A program made the position numbers and the translations under genes. From positions 1 through 64,000 of the forward strand of contig NZ_NIWT01000001.1 in assembly GCF_002236115.1 (NCBI RefSeq): a stretch of 64,000 nt of DNA, written 5' to 3'. Source of the DNA: Pseudomonas jessenii (GTDB lineage: Bacteria; Pseudomonadota; Gammaproteobacteria; Pseudomonadales; Pseudomonadaceae). Under the pieces are notes generated by a model, which worked only from the letters and a program-made list of their open reading frames with translations, was not told the origin of the DNA and did not search any database. Positions 9,001 to 17,172 of the stretch are shown here, in pieces; position 1 is the stretch's first letter; every line of letters starts with the position of its first letter.

Positions 9001-9420
9001 GCGATCGAAATGCAACTGGTGGAGATGGCCAATAGTGGCCAGAGAAACGCGCTGGTGGTTCAGAGAAAGGAAGAGGTCATTGGGCACTATCAACGGGTAG
9101 CTGTCGACGACAGCGAGAAGTTGCTCAAGCGGTTGATTGATGCTCAGAATTTCCCTGATCTCACCAGTCCTGATCTTGACTGCAGGCTTGCGTATCTTCG
9201 AGGGATGTTGCTGATGGAGACTGGGAATCTCAAAGAGCATTTGGGAATCCAGTACAGGTCGTCCGGGACGGTGGCTACGCAACTGGCGGGTCAAATTAGC
9301 AGTATGGTGGACGCAGGGGCAATTGATGTGTTTGATGTTTATCGCGCATTTGAGAATGAGCAAAGTCAACATCAGCTCATAGCAGAACCCGTGAAACTCA
9401 TTTCACAGTACATTGCGTAG
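6079..9420 (+). CDS. Very large tyrosine-recombinase-like protein, second gene of the trio (GmtZ/TnpB-like)
   Basis: The 1113-residue protein contains a recognisable recombinase core. The first arginine is in CETGIRQKHL (R598), H-x-x-R is in TPHGLRAGF (H758, R761), and the probable nucleophile is Y792 in GQTEELVYYYA, aligning with the GHxx-TxxxY box of integrases. A glutamine replaces the usual second histidine. After the core come four clustered cysteines (HICPFNNICP ... NVCAVCPF, about residues 889-915) that could bind zinc, then a long charged helical tail. The roughly 600-residue N-terminal part has no domain I know. It is coupled to the gene before it by ATGA and to the next by a 3-bp gap, so all three are one operon. 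It is much longer than Tn554 TnpB, which favours the Gmt-type family. Confidence 0.75.
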   Translation: MINLSKTEAIWLVPKAEVVFAFDDAVSVVKGVYRRRYGTYSRSASHVFLKKLDHLGPAVFRKWGLDKISGALESCARGGKSIRTLEEFESINVALAGVAHTFFKLVFIVLWCERKVLLPPSFTVPNNQEEIVDEITLRYGSETLAYTRSVNPCSLIPYRGALDSKNRRLRGTFWYRLVLCSTIYNPGDLTEQDISDLHSHCVGTSNVLLARFYVRDFLLVIAEKTPMRAVLNDYLSAYSEEASVQRMVTRKSRKESIKTKNNAVAAETALSFLEGDDHTLQGLLRHYSSTAIIRKCFAIEDESQLPEGYKHLPKKVIDFCVQIDRVYKSFIRSKRLQEEKNARTPLNFILCYCAMYLFKYYMNRDGHLGNYPATLNDFSCSFYVTADELLLEGIAQFTAKPPQTLLSFIKGVCMRNFWSNETHYLRIQPIDHFFSYIVENNCRLVDANRVENTFTSACYPRVAKRHGTVKKPIPRAYFATFLSMLYSLEYLVMHLNEMADEKVPGIVDGELVSPSITELNEHPHWSGIWGNEGLACESVNLGVLSYSPIFYHEDKIQRFEYIPRFYRIAEMEIHHRIERRVVMNDIRLSQLMCETGIRQKHLIWLDKDQYDRYLNRGSRRVLAPLFVTTDKAHGAWSAITSRHVIDLLDRQRGWYEACTSADYQEDLWYGMKEDSQFGRFKPLFRTAGISKHWANYRSFPLLLLCLQYFIRAQLKDFDLRDIVWERNRGQAKEFISDYRLESLASLAVASIRSDVTPHGLRAGFVSEAIKFLPPSLVGRYFTGQTEELVYYYALIDDDPVVSHEQLLFSAVMKNVEKVQRGEAPHLSDAVFNLNKRLMEAIQRDPESAITEYRLMSLARVKGAKSGIDIIRARESASPAYNATHICPFNNICPKEVAEMFGLTNVCAVCPFAIRGVDHLPAISAEKDKYKELMVGVLQMIADLLQRKPENRNEVELEKLEREHDHFARQAVVLEAIEMQLVEMANSGQRNALVVQRKEEVIGHYQRVAVDDSEKLLKRLIDAQNFPDLTSPDLDCRLAYLRGMLLMETGNLKEHLGIQYRSSGTVATQLAGQISSMVDAGAIDVFDVYRAFENEQSQHQLIAEPVKLISQYIA

Positions 9421-9423
9421 AAC

Positions 9424-10080
9424 ATGAACGTTAAATCGAATACTCATTCAACATTTGACCTATACTTGGCAGGGCGTTCGGCTCACATTGAGGCGATCAT
9501 TGGCCAAGCCATGGGCACAATTGATGCGTCAAAATTCGGGCATTTCACAGATTACTGTATAACGCTGAGTGCAATAATTACAGAGCTTCGGGCGGCCAAA
9601 TCGGTTAGCCCCAGCTCTCCCTATTTCAATAAGAAAGTGAAAGCGTTCAGCTATACAACGTTACTTCGCAATGCTTCCTATCGAAGGATTGTGGAAAGCC
9701 AGTTCAACAATAGTAGGTCGGTCGTAGAAATTGAGCCTGATGAGGATGTTGAGGAGCTAAAACTCAAGGTGGTTAGTCTTATGGCTCAAACTAATCTACT
9801 GAAAAGCAGGGTGGTCGAACTGGATGCGGGTAGAGGGCTCACGGCCATTGATAACGCTGAGGCGGAAAAAATTGTTGAAAAGCTCAACCAGAGAATCGAA
9901 TTGCTAATTCGAGTGAACAGGGATGTTCTGGACTCAGTAAGTGGTGCGTTCAGGCTCATTCTAGAAGCCTCGGAGAAACAACCGGTGGCTGGTTTGTATG
10001 GGCCTAAGGGGTTGGTTGCAACTGTGGACGATATGAGGGAGATCGAAAAAGCGATGAAAGAGCATCCGGTTACGCTTTGA
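9424..10080 (+). CDS. Small helical accessory protein, third gene of the trio (GmtX/TnpC-like)
   Basis: The 218-residue soluble protein has two predicted helical regions. The central one (about residues 100-165) has heptad-like spacing in EDVEELKLKVVSLMAQTNLL and AEKIVEKLNQRIELL, suggesting a coiled coil. No catalytic motif is visible. Its position three bases after the large recombinase, its size and its helical nature match TnpC of Tn554 (a non-catalytic accessory protein) and the small member of Gamma-Mobile-Trio elements. A role in DNA binding or directionality is inference. Confidence 0.65.
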   Translation: MNVKSNTHSTFDLYLAGRSAHIEAIIGQAMGTIDASKFGHFTDYCITLSAIITELRAAKSVSPSSPYFNKKVKAFSYTTLLRNASYRRIVESQFNNSRSVVEIEPDEDVEELKLKVVSLMAQTNLLKSRVVELDAGRGLTAIDNAEAEKIVEKLNQRIELLIRVNRDVLDSVSGAFRLILEASEKQPVAGLYGPKGLVATVDDMREIEKAMKEHPVTL

Positions 10081-10316
10081 GTTTTTTGTCACTGTATTCT
10101 CTGATTCCAGCGTTTGGTGACATCTCAGCCAGCGGTCGGCTTTAGATGCCTTCTTCCTGCATCAAGCTTTTTCATTGAGTTAAAAATTCTTGAGTTGGCT
10201 TTTCATGGAAGTGGCAAGCGTCGATAGGGGGTATCTGTATTTAGCTAGCTTGAATTATCTTGATCAGTTTTGCAGAGAACTCAGCATACTCGAGTCTGTA
10301 CTTACCCCGCGACCTA

Positions 10317-10808
10317 TCATGGAAAGGTAGCTGCGGGTGTAGGCATGCTTCGCCATACCTTCTCAACCTGTGGCTCCGAGCATTCAGAATCGGCTAGCAG
10401 GCTGTCTCGAATGATGCCTTTGAGGCGTAGGTGTGCGAAGCTTTCCTTTGCCGCGTTGTACTTCATGCGGTTGATCTGATCGGCACTGAAGGCGCCCCGG
10501 GTTGAAATTGGGCAGTCGCGTTTGCCTTCTTCGTCGGGGTGATGACGAAAGTGAAAATGCCGTTGTTGTGTGCGTACAAGCATAATCGCGCCACCGCAAA
10601 TTTGGCATACGAGCCAAGGGTGCTCGGCATCACGATTGTATCGAGCAGCAAGTTCGCTTCTGTCCTGGATGATCATGGCCAATTCGCTGCTCAGAAATTT
10701 TTATGGGTCAACAGTCTCACCGCTATCCAGATCGATGATTTCTGAGAGAAGCATTTGCTCGGTGGGTGTGGCGAGTTCGTGCGTGTACATCTCGCTGATT
10801 CCTTTCAT
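10317..10808 (-). pseudogene. Broken DUF6035-like gene (nonsense codon plus truncated C-terminus)
   Basis: From ATG 10806-10808 the frame reads MKGISEMYTHELATPTEQML and continues to VDP, then hits TAA at 10701-10703. The same frame resumes with KFLSSELAMIIQDRSELAAR and a zinc-ribbon-like VCQICGGAIMLV ... FHFRHHPDEEGKRDCP segment. This pattern is familiar from DUF6035 proteins, which carry this N-terminus ahead of a nuclease-like domain. Here homology ends near 10340 and the frame stops after a few unrelated residues, so the catalytic part is gone. A single base change explains the stop. The gene is dead on two counts and marks decay within the island. Confidence 0.65.
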
Positions 10809-11040
10809 GCCCGCAATCACCTTAAGTCAGGAAGTGGTGGCAACTCAATATAATGAGGCGTCTATCAGTAGTGTGACAAGTTTGGAGGTGCCGGCGAAGG
10901 AGAGGGCACTCCCAGGAAAATTAAAAGATGAATTCAATGACAGCCTGGTACATCACGCGATTCAGCGTGTGGCATACCGTCATGTCATTAAGTCGTTAAC
11001 GGATGGTCGGTTGGAAGCCGCTGTCGACTACGAACGGTGA
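10807..11040 (+). CDS. Possible 77-residue hypothetical protein
   Basis: The frame starting at ATG 10807 ends in a protein-like stretch, including KLKDEFNDSLVHHAIQRVAY and a charged tail. It is divergent from, and overlaps by two bases, the start of the DUF6035 remnant. No convincing ribosome site or family match is seen. It could be the 3' remnant of a larger gene. Confidence 0.25.
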   Translation: MPAITLSQEVVATQYNEASISSVTSLEVPAKERALPGKLKDEFNDSLVHHAIQRVAYRHVIKSLTDGRLEAAVDYER

Positions 11041-11197
11041 CCGTACATCGCTGATTCATTGATTGGCATCGTGCTTGACTGTGGGCTGCTGGTTTCGTCC
11101 CTTGAGGCACTTGAGGGCGCAACTGATTTAATGTTCCGATTACGGACAAGGGTGCTCGTAGTGAAAGCGCCGATTTGTCACTGAAGGAGTTCTCAGC

Positions 11198-13348
11198 ATG
11201 GGGTTAACGAATCGTAACGAGTCTGAGGTTTTTGCTGATCTTGTCACGCTCACGGCGCAACCTGGATACGTTTACGCGGTTGCGCAGATCTGCCATCGAG
11301 ACACCCTAGTCACCTACCGGAATGAGTACACAGCCGATGACCTGAGCGACCTGTACGACCCCGAGCGCCTGATCCGGACGGAGATCAATACGTTGCTGGG
11401 ACTGATGATGCGTCAGCCGCTCGACCTCACTCTGCCTGAGCCAAGCCAAATCAAAGCGTATGTCGCGCGCAGCGATGAGCTGATGGCCGAGTTGCACGAT
11501 GCCATGAGCGGCTCAATGTTCGATACGCTGATAGGCAATGCAGCAAGCGACGCAGATCACGAAAACGTTTGGAAGGGCGCCATGATGCGGGAGCCCATCT
11601 TCTACGGCTCTGAGTCCGCCTACAGTTTTCAGTACCGCGACTTCTTCTTGGAAAAACACAGCTGCGATGATGACTGGCTTCGACAGAACAAGGGTTTCAC
11701 GAGCCGTCAGGCACAGCAGGTTGCCCGGGCGATGTGTTCGAGCATGGACTCGCGTGCTTCCAAGCTGTACCTGGGTGACAAGGTCGCTAAGCAAGCTGCC
11801 GATGACCTTCTGGCTCATTTCGAGTTCACGGCAGAGCAAGTCAGTCAGAAAACCGGATTGGACATTGGCATCGTCCAGGCCGTGTTTGATGCCCTGACAT
11901 TCAATGGTGACAACGCTGCGTTCCAGGAATTTGGTGATTTCAACAGCGTGGCCGCTACACCATTGCTTCCTACTGGTCGCGGTTCAGTGCTGCTCTTCAT
12001 GCATTACGCAATCTACGAAGCGCTCTACGAGTCTCCTTTCTTCTGGATGAACGCTGACCCCCTTTACCGGCAACAGGCGTCCGACAATAGGGGGGGATTT
12101 GTCGAACAGTTTGCTTACAGACGATTGGCGGCAGTCTTCGGCGCCGACAACGTTTTCACAAACGTCAATCTCATAAAAAAAGATGTCGTCGCAGAGGCAG
12201 ACGTTTTGGTCATCTTCGGCGATCGAATGATCATCGTTCAGGCCAAGGCGAAAAAACTCACTCTGGCCGCTCGTAAGGGCCACGACGGCCAACTCAAGAT
12301 CGATTTCGCAGCTGCAATCCAAAAGGCGTCTGATCAAGCTTGGGAGTGCGCCACCGCCATCCTCTCCGGCACATGCCGCCTGGTCGATGACAAGGGGAGG
12401 GAGATAACTCCACCCCAGTCGATTAAGGAGATCTACCCGTTCTGTGTCGTCTCTGATCACTACCCCGCGCTGGCGTTCCAAGTCAGCCAGTACCTCAAGT
12501 ACCAGACAACCGAGATCGTTCAACCTCCCTTGGTTATGGACGTCTTCCTGCTGGACGTTCTGACGGAAATGCTTGATACACAGCTGCGTTTGCTCAGTTA
12601 TGTGCGGCTTAGGGTGAAGGCGGTCAAATCGGTGATGACGAGTCACGAGTTGACGGCGCTGGCTTACCACCTGCATCAAAACCTCTGGCTAGACCCAGAC
12701 CTCAGCATGATCTCGCTGCATGACTCTATCGCGGGTGACTTGGATGTCGCCATGACGGTCAGGCGAGAAGGGGTGCCTGGCAAGCGGATACCGCCTGGCA
12801 TCCTGACGCACATGCAGGGAACGCTCTACGAGCGGTTGATCATGCAGATCGAGCGCCGTGCTGATGTCGGTGTGCTGGAGCTTGGCTTTGAGCTGTTGTC
12901 TATGAACGATCGGTCGTGCCGGAACATTCACGAAGGCCTGGCCGGCATCACGGCCCTGGCAGCGAAGGACGGCAAACGGCATGATTTCACGCTGGTCGTT
13001 GATGAGGGCAAGACCGGCATCACGTTTCACTGCAATCCAAATCCCGATTCGTCAGCGATCAACGACCTGCAGTTGCACAGTGAGAAGCGTAAGTACGTTC
13101 AGAGGGCGAACGTGTGGTTTGGAGTCTCGCTAAGCCCGGCGGGTGATATTCAGTTCGGCATGACCTACGATGCACCTTGGGTTCGCTCCGCCGCGCTGGA
13201 TGAGCTGACCAAAGGCATGAAAAGTCCCATGCGGATGGAGTCCGTGATCAAAACCCTAGAGAGGAGCTTGCGAGTCGAAAAGCCAGGTCGCAACGATCCG
13301 TGCCTCTGCGGGAGCGGGAAGAAGTACAAGAAATGTTGCTTATCCTGA
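11198..13348 (+). CDS. PD-(D/E)XK-type nuclease with C-terminal SEC-C zinc motif
   Basis: The 716-residue protein starts at ATG 11198 behind a strong GAAGGAG site. A restriction-endonuclease-like core lies at about residues 295-380: E303 in GGFVEQFAYRRLAAVFG, D335 in VAEADVLVIFG, and Q348-A-K350 in IIVQAKAKKL. This is the D...(E/Q)xK arrangement of NERD/Mrr-type nucleases, with Q at the usual E position. The last 25 residues carry a SEC-C metal-binding motif (GRNDPCLCGSGKKYKKCC). The N-terminal 290 residues are unfamiliar. It is followed by an XRE regulator and a YaaW-like gene. DNA cleavage as an anti-phage effector is inference from fold and island context. Confidence 0.7.
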   Translation: MGLTNRNESEVFADLVTLTAQPGYVYAVAQICHRDTLVTYRNEYTADDLSDLYDPERLIRTEINTLLGLMMRQPLDLTLPEPSQIKAYVARSDELMAELHDAMSGSMFDTLIGNAASDADHENVWKGAMMREPIFYGSESAYSFQYRDFFLEKHSCDDDWLRQNKGFTSRQAQQVARAMCSSMDSRASKLYLGDKVAKQAADDLLAHFEFTAEQVSQKTGLDIGIVQAVFDALTFNGDNAAFQEFGDFNSVAATPLLPTGRGSVLLFMHYAIYEALYESPFFWMNADPLYRQQASDNRGGFVEQFAYRRLAAVFGADNVFTNVNLIKKDVVAEADVLVIFGDRMIIVQAKAKKLTLAARKGHDGQLKIDFAAAIQKASDQAWECATAILSGTCRLVDDKGREITPPQSIKEIYPFCVVSDHYPALAFQVSQYLKYQTTEIVQPPLVMDVFLLDVLTEMLDTQLRLLSYVRLRVKAVKSVMTSHELTALAYHLHQNLWLDPDLSMISLHDSIAGDLDVAMTVRREGVPGKRIPPGILTHMQGTLYERLIMQIERRADVGVLELGFELLSMNDRSCRNIHEGLAGITALAAKDGKRHDFTLVVDEGKTGITFHCNPNPDSSAINDLQLHSEKRKYVQRANVWFGVSLSPAGDIQFGMTYDAPWVRSAALDELTKGMKSPMRMESVIKTLERSLRVEKPGRNDPCLCGSGKKYKKCCLS

Positions 13349-13360
13349 TTCCAAGGCCCT

Positions 13361-13377
13361 GGGGCACTTTGTGCCCC
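13361..13377. terminator. Perfect hairpin after the SEC-C nuclease gene
   Basis: GGGGCAC-TTT-GTGCCCC forms a 7-bp GC-rich stem 13 bases after the stop codon. No T-run follows, so it may stabilise an mRNA end or act as a weak terminator. Confidence 0.35.
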
Positions 13378-13561
13378 TTATGGGAGATTTCACTTGAGAC
13401 GTGTCTTTCTCGACTCGCGAGCTCTGTCATTCCTACTAAATTGCCCTCCCACGAAGTCTGTTTTTCAATATCACGTCAGATTGACCGCGTGGGAGGTCAG
13501 TTAAGGCTGGACTTCAATCAGTCGCTCGATATCATTGCGCCACTAGACAGGAAGTGGCCAT

Positions 13562-14179
13562 ATGACATCGCTCGCAGTATCCACTCATGGGACTGAGATT
13601 CGCAAAAAGGCGCAGAAGGGCCTGAGCGCCAATTTGCTTCGAGCGATGCAGGTCGCCGGCAGCCGAGATGACGGCAAGCCTAAGAAGCTCAGTCAACAAC
13701 TACTATCCGATACGTCCGGAGTAGCTCGCTCCACGATCAGCAAATACCTGACACAAGAGTCCGAAGCGAATCCTGACTTGGAGACCCTTTGCCGACTCGC
13801 GGCCACGCTCAACATCTCACCAGCACTTTTGCTGATGACTGAGGACGACTGGCTGCACCTGGCACATGGGTTGGTGACGGTAGCTCAGACACTCAATAAC
13901 GAGCAGTTTGACTCGATTGCCCGTGAACTTGGGCAGGCTTCCCAGAGAAATCCTCTTAATCGAGCCGATGCTGTCCTGAAGATGGCGGAGCACATCGGCG
14001 TCAAACAGCGTCATGAGTTCGAGGTGGAAACACCAACCCAACGCAAGGTGAAGCAAGGCATTTTGACCACCGCTGCGTTACCCATGCATCCCAAATTCCA
14101 AGACGGAATCTATGCCCAGTTACTGCCGCTCTGCATCGTCATGGGCGCTCGTATTATCGACCAAGGAGATCAAGCATGA
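13562..14179 (+). CDS. XRE-family helix-turn-helix regulator
   Basis: The 205-residue protein has an XRE-type DNA-binding domain in the first half: KKLSQQLLSDTSGVARSTIS, then YLTQ and an ETLCRLAATLNISPALLL tail. The second half (about residues 95-205) is unassigned and probably senses a partner or oligomerises. ATG 13562 follows an AGGAAG site. Its stop overlaps the ATG of the next gene (GCATGA), so regulator and YaaW-like protein are co-translated. XRE regulators in this position usually repress their own operon; the operator was not identified. The 213-bp gap before it holds the nuclease hairpin and probably a promoter. Confidence 0.8.
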   Translation: MTSLAVSTHGTEIRKKAQKGLSANLLRAMQVAGSRDDGKPKKLSQQLLSDTSGVARSTISKYLTQESEANPDLETLCRLAATLNISPALLLMTEDDWLHLAHGLVTVAQTLNNEQFDSIARELGQASQRNPLNRADAVLKMAEHIGVKQRHEFEVETPTQRKVKQGILTTAALPMHPKFQDGIYAQLLPLCIVMGARIIDQGDQA

Positions 14180-14997
14180 ACCTGCAAGACGTTATCTCGA
14201 CCACCGACATTGAAAAGCTTCTAGCTGTTTCCGATGTAGACGACATCAGCGCATTGGTGAACTACCTGACCGACAACGGCGCGGGTCGCCTTGCACTTGA
14301 TGGTGATGTCTGTAAGCGCCTGGTTGCTGCGCGTGATACCGGTCGGTACTCGGCGGGGGATCGTGAATTGATCGCCAAAGAAATTCGGCTCTTTGGTGGC
14401 AATTCCATTCTCAACCTGTTCCGCAAGGACGGCGTTCCATATCAGGAAATCGTCGAAGACGTTGCCAATCATCTGAAAGTCAATTTTGGCAAAGACCCCA
14501 TTAACGTCATCGAGCAGGAAATCCTCGGTAAGATTCTGTCCCGCGCGTTCGAGCAGATGTCTGAAGAAGAGCGCAAGATCATCCTGGATGAGTTGGGTGT
14601 AACCAGTTTTTCCACAGCTGGGCCCGCTGCCGCTATTGCCACGATCTGCGCTGCGAAAGCGGGTGGATTCGCAACCTACAAGCTCGCCGCTATCGTTGCC
14701 AACGCCATTGCAAAAGCCATCCTGGGTAAAGGTCTGTCCTTTGCCGTTACTGGCCAGATGATGCGGACAATCAGTGTCGCGATCGGCCCGATTGGTTGGG
14801 CTATCACTGCACTGTGGACGGCTGCAGATCTGGCAAGCCCTGCTTACCGCGTGACCGTTCCTTGTGTGGTGCAGCTCGCTTACATGCGCCAAAAAGCGAT
14901 CATGGCTTTGAGTGCAAAAACGTGCGGTAACTGTAATGCCAGCATGGTTCGCACTTCTCGCTTCTGCTCCGAGTGCGGTGCTTCTGCTGCAGCCTGA
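14176..14997 (+). CDS. YaaW-like (DUF3944-type) protein with C-terminal zinc ribbon
   Basis: Residues about 55-145 resemble E. coli YaaW/UPF0174: KEIRLFGGNSILNLFRKDGV, YQEIVEDVANHLKVNFGK and EQMSEEERKIILDELGV. A long alanine/glycine-rich hydrophobic stretch follows (about 150-235), able to enter a membrane or pack as helices. The last 30 residues form a double-CxxC zinc ribbon (CGNCNASMVRTSRFCSECG), an addition not typical of YaaW. It is translationally coupled to the XRE gene. YaaW has no established activity that I can name. In this setting it could be the effector of a regulator-effector pair. Confidence 0.65.
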   Translation: MNLQDVISTTDIEKLLAVSDVDDISALVNYLTDNGAGRLALDGDVCKRLVAARDTGRYSAGDRELIAKEIRLFGGNSILNLFRKDGVPYQEIVEDVANHLKVNFGKDPINVIEQEILGKILSRAFEQMSEEERKIILDELGVTSFSTAGPAAAIATICAAKAGGFATYKLAAIVANAIAKAILGKGLSFAVTGQMMRTISVAIGPIGWAITALWTAADLASPAYRVTVPCVVQLAYMRQKAIMALSAKTCGNCNASMVRTSRFCSECGASAAA

Positions 14998-15036
14998 TCA
15001 GTGTGTAGGTACTGCACAGATTGCCCTGCGTTATCG

Positions 15037-15059
15037 AAACGGCCTACGGGCCGTTTTTT
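15037..15059 (+). terminator. Rho-independent terminator
   Basis: AAACGGCC-TAC-GGGCCGTTTTTT lies about 40 bases after the YaaW-like stop codon: a GC-rich stem with a short loop running into six Ts. It ends the regulator-YaaW transcript. Confidence 0.85.
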
Positions 15060-15161
15060 GAGGTGAGTGCCTGCATTGTCCTTTCTGGCTGCGACCGATC
15101 TGCCCCTGGCCATTGGGCCCGCTCGTAACTCTCATGAGCAACTAACGTCGAAACCTTCGGT

Positions 15162-16127
15162 GTGTTGGGGTATCCGGTAATCTTGATTCGCCGGATACAC
15201 CATGGCATTGAAAACAAACTCCAAAAACATGCACAACATCCTAGCGAGGCTGACTTGAGACGAAACGATTATCTGCAGGGCGACGTTGCACGATTTTGCG
15301 AATGGCTATCCCAGCGACTGGGAGGGCAGTCCATTCATTTTTCGATCACGGGATCTCACAGGAAATTTTCAACGCTACTTGATGCATTGAACGCATACAG
15401 TTGGCCACTGAAAAAGGTCTCCGGTCGACCGAATCCAGATGGTAGTTATCCTTACATACACCCAACGGTGCCTACGCTAGCAGCGAACAGCACCTTGGCT
15501 GACAATACGGCCGTTCTTGACGTTATACAGAAGGCATTACGCACCGCGTACTTCAATGTCCCCGCGACAAGCGACACGCTCTCCGGGGCCGTCGCTGCCA
15601 CCCTCCACTGGGGTGGCGTTTATAAAGCAACCAGGTATGGCGGCAACAAGCCCTGGCTTGCTCAAAACCACGTCAATTTGCTATCCATCCTTCAAAATGT
15701 GGTGAACGATCATGCGCTGGGTGACGATGAGAGTGGGGTCACCGCTCTACGCTTCAACGCCGGTATGACTAAGGTATATTCACTTCTCATTGATGACTTC
15801 ATCATCTATGACAGTCGAGTAGCTGCGGCATTGGCTTGGTTGGCTTTGAAATGGTGGACGGCTGTCGAAGGCAAACCGCAAAATCAGTTGCATGAGCACC
15901 TTCGCTTCCTTTGCCTTCCTGGCAACGGAAAGGCGCTGAAGCTTCGCAACCCTGCGCCCTCGTTGTTCTCGACCCACGCAACCAAGCCTTATGAGCACTA
16001 CAGATGGAACGTGCGAGCCAACTGGTTGCTACATCGTGCCCAGAAGTTGGCAGGCACAAACAGCCGCTTCAGGTCATTGCGCGAAATTGAGGCGGCGTTG
16101 TTTCAGATGGGGGAGAGGGTGGTTTAA
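15162..16127 (+). CDS. Hypothetical protein, 321 residues
   Basis: I do not recognise this family. The frame opens with GTG at 15162; TTG at 15183 is an alternative, and there is no early ATG, so the start is uncertain. The sequence is globular and soluble, with tryptophan-rich segments (TLHWGGVYKATRYGGNKPWL, then ALAWLALKWWTAVEG) and a conserved-looking FNAGMTKVYSLLIDDFIIYD stretch near residue 205. No signal peptide, membrane segment or known motif is seen. It stands alone after a terminator. Confidence 0.6.
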   Translation: MLGYPVILIRRIHHGIENKLQKHAQHPSEADLRRNDYLQGDVARFCEWLSQRLGGQSIHFSITGSHRKFSTLLDALNAYSWPLKKVSGRPNPDGSYPYIHPTVPTLAANSTLADNTAVLDVIQKALRTAYFNVPATSDTLSGAVAATLHWGGVYKATRYGGNKPWLAQNHVNLLSILQNVVNDHALGDDESGVTALRFNAGMTKVYSLLIDDFIIYDSRVAAALAWLALKWWTAVEGKPQNQLHEHLRFLCLPGNGKALKLRNPAPSLFSTHATKPYEHYRWNVRANWLLHRAQKLAGTNSRFRSLREIEAALFQMGERVV

Positions 16128-16344
16128 AACACCGAGTGATCGAAGCGCGATATTCAAGGACTCGTGTGGTTATCACTAGATCCTTGAACGCTGCGCAAGA
16201 AACTCAGTGTGGTGATCGAGAAGGCGGTACACGAACTCGGGGTTGAGGTAGGGGGCAATTCACCTTACACGCTTACGTGCAAGTAGACAGGGCGGCCCGG
16301 GTGAGCCAAGGTGCGGCACGTGTCCATCCTTCAGCGAAAAGTGT

Positions 16345-16566
16345 TCATTCGGATGTGCCCGCACTTCCCACCAACCTCGCAATCCCCTGTTTGATATGCC
16401 CGGCGTTCTCACCAATCCTTTCAAGTGCGCCGCGCGCATTCTCACAAGCTTCGGATGATCCGCGTTGCTCCTCCAGAAGGACGAGCTCCATCAGCGCAGC
16501 TTCGATCGCCAGTTGGTTTTCATACATTCTTGCGAGTACGTCGGGGAGGGAATATTGCTCAGCCAT
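16345..16566 (-). CDS. Small helical hypothetical protein, downstream of XRE regulator
   Basis: The likely start is ATG at 16564-16566 with GGAG nine bases upstream, giving 73 residues. The longer frame back to 16692 has a poor hydrophobic N-terminus and overlaps the upstream gene. The protein is acidic and helical (LPDVLARMYENQLAIEAALM) and lacks known motifs. It lies 107 bp after the XRE gene on the same strand and may share its transcript. A small partner or antitoxin role is possible but unsupported. Confidence 0.5.
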   Translation of the reverse strand: MAEQYSLPDVLARMYENQLAIEAALMELVLLEEQRGSSEACENARGALERIGENAGHIKQGIARLVGSAGTSE

Positions 16567-16673
16567 AACTCGACTCCGGTCGGATGGAGAGCAGAGCATA
16601 GCAGCGGTTCGATATTGGCTTTGAATGACCGTTGAACAAAAAGTAAGAAGGGGGCAAAAAAAAGCAAAAATGC

Positions 16674-17129
16674 TCAGTCCGAACGATGCCAATGACGCTG
16701 AACCGTAGTTTTTGCCATCCCCAGCTTCCTCGCGATTTCAGCCTGCGAAAGGCCTTGTTCTTTGAGCGCTTGAACTTCCGACCTCATTTTTGCCGCAGCG
16801 GTAACGCGAGGATGAGGCGTCTCTTCAATTTCCAGTGGAATCGAAGCCTGCAGTAGCGCTATATCCTGGAGATCCTTCTCAGCGATTTTCAGGACGTCGC
16901 CAGCACTCACTTCGTCTTGTGCCGCGCACACCAGCGCCATGAGTGCAACAGGGCTGAGCCCCAAAACTCTGGCGAGCTCAATGATGGCTTCTAGGCTGGG
17001 GGAGGTCTTCTCATTTTCGATTTGGCTCACATGCGATTGAGTGAGGTTTTTGCTCAACTCAACCTGTGTGAGGCCACGCTTTGTTCGCAAAAGCTTTAGC
17101 GCTGCGGCGAATGCGATGCGCACAGACAT
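16674..17129 (-). CDS. XRE-family regulator with a second helix-turn-helix at the C-terminus
   Basis: The 151-residue protein has a classical XRE domain at residues about 10-65 (LRTKRGLTQVELSKNLTQSH, then VSQIENEKTSPSLEAIIELARVLG). A separate C-terminal recombinase/Hin-type HTH follows (GLSQAEIARKLGMAKTTVQR). Two DNA-binding heads in one small protein suggest bridging of two half-sites. It is divergent from the metallophosphoesterase gene, and the intervening DNA carries a widely spaced inverted repeat (17173-17208) that would suit it. Confidence 0.8.
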   Translation of the reverse strand: MSVRIAFAAALKLLRTKRGLTQVELSKNLTQSHVSQIENEKTSPSLEAIIELARVLGLSPVALMALVCAAQDEVSAGDVLKIAEKDLQDIALLQASIPLEIEETPHPRVTAAAKMRSEVQALKEQGLSQAEIARKLGMAKTTVQRHWHRSD

Positions 17130-17172
17130 TTTTCCGTTCCGTCAAAACAGAGTTGTATGCCGTGTTTGCTAT

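Noticed and set aside
8638..9372. Minus-strand 244-codon frame
   Set aside because: Shadow of the large recombinase gene with no ribosome site and no domain.
11984..12679. Minus-strand 231-codon frame
   Set aside because: Antisense to the nuclease core of the SEC-C protein; no protein-like features.
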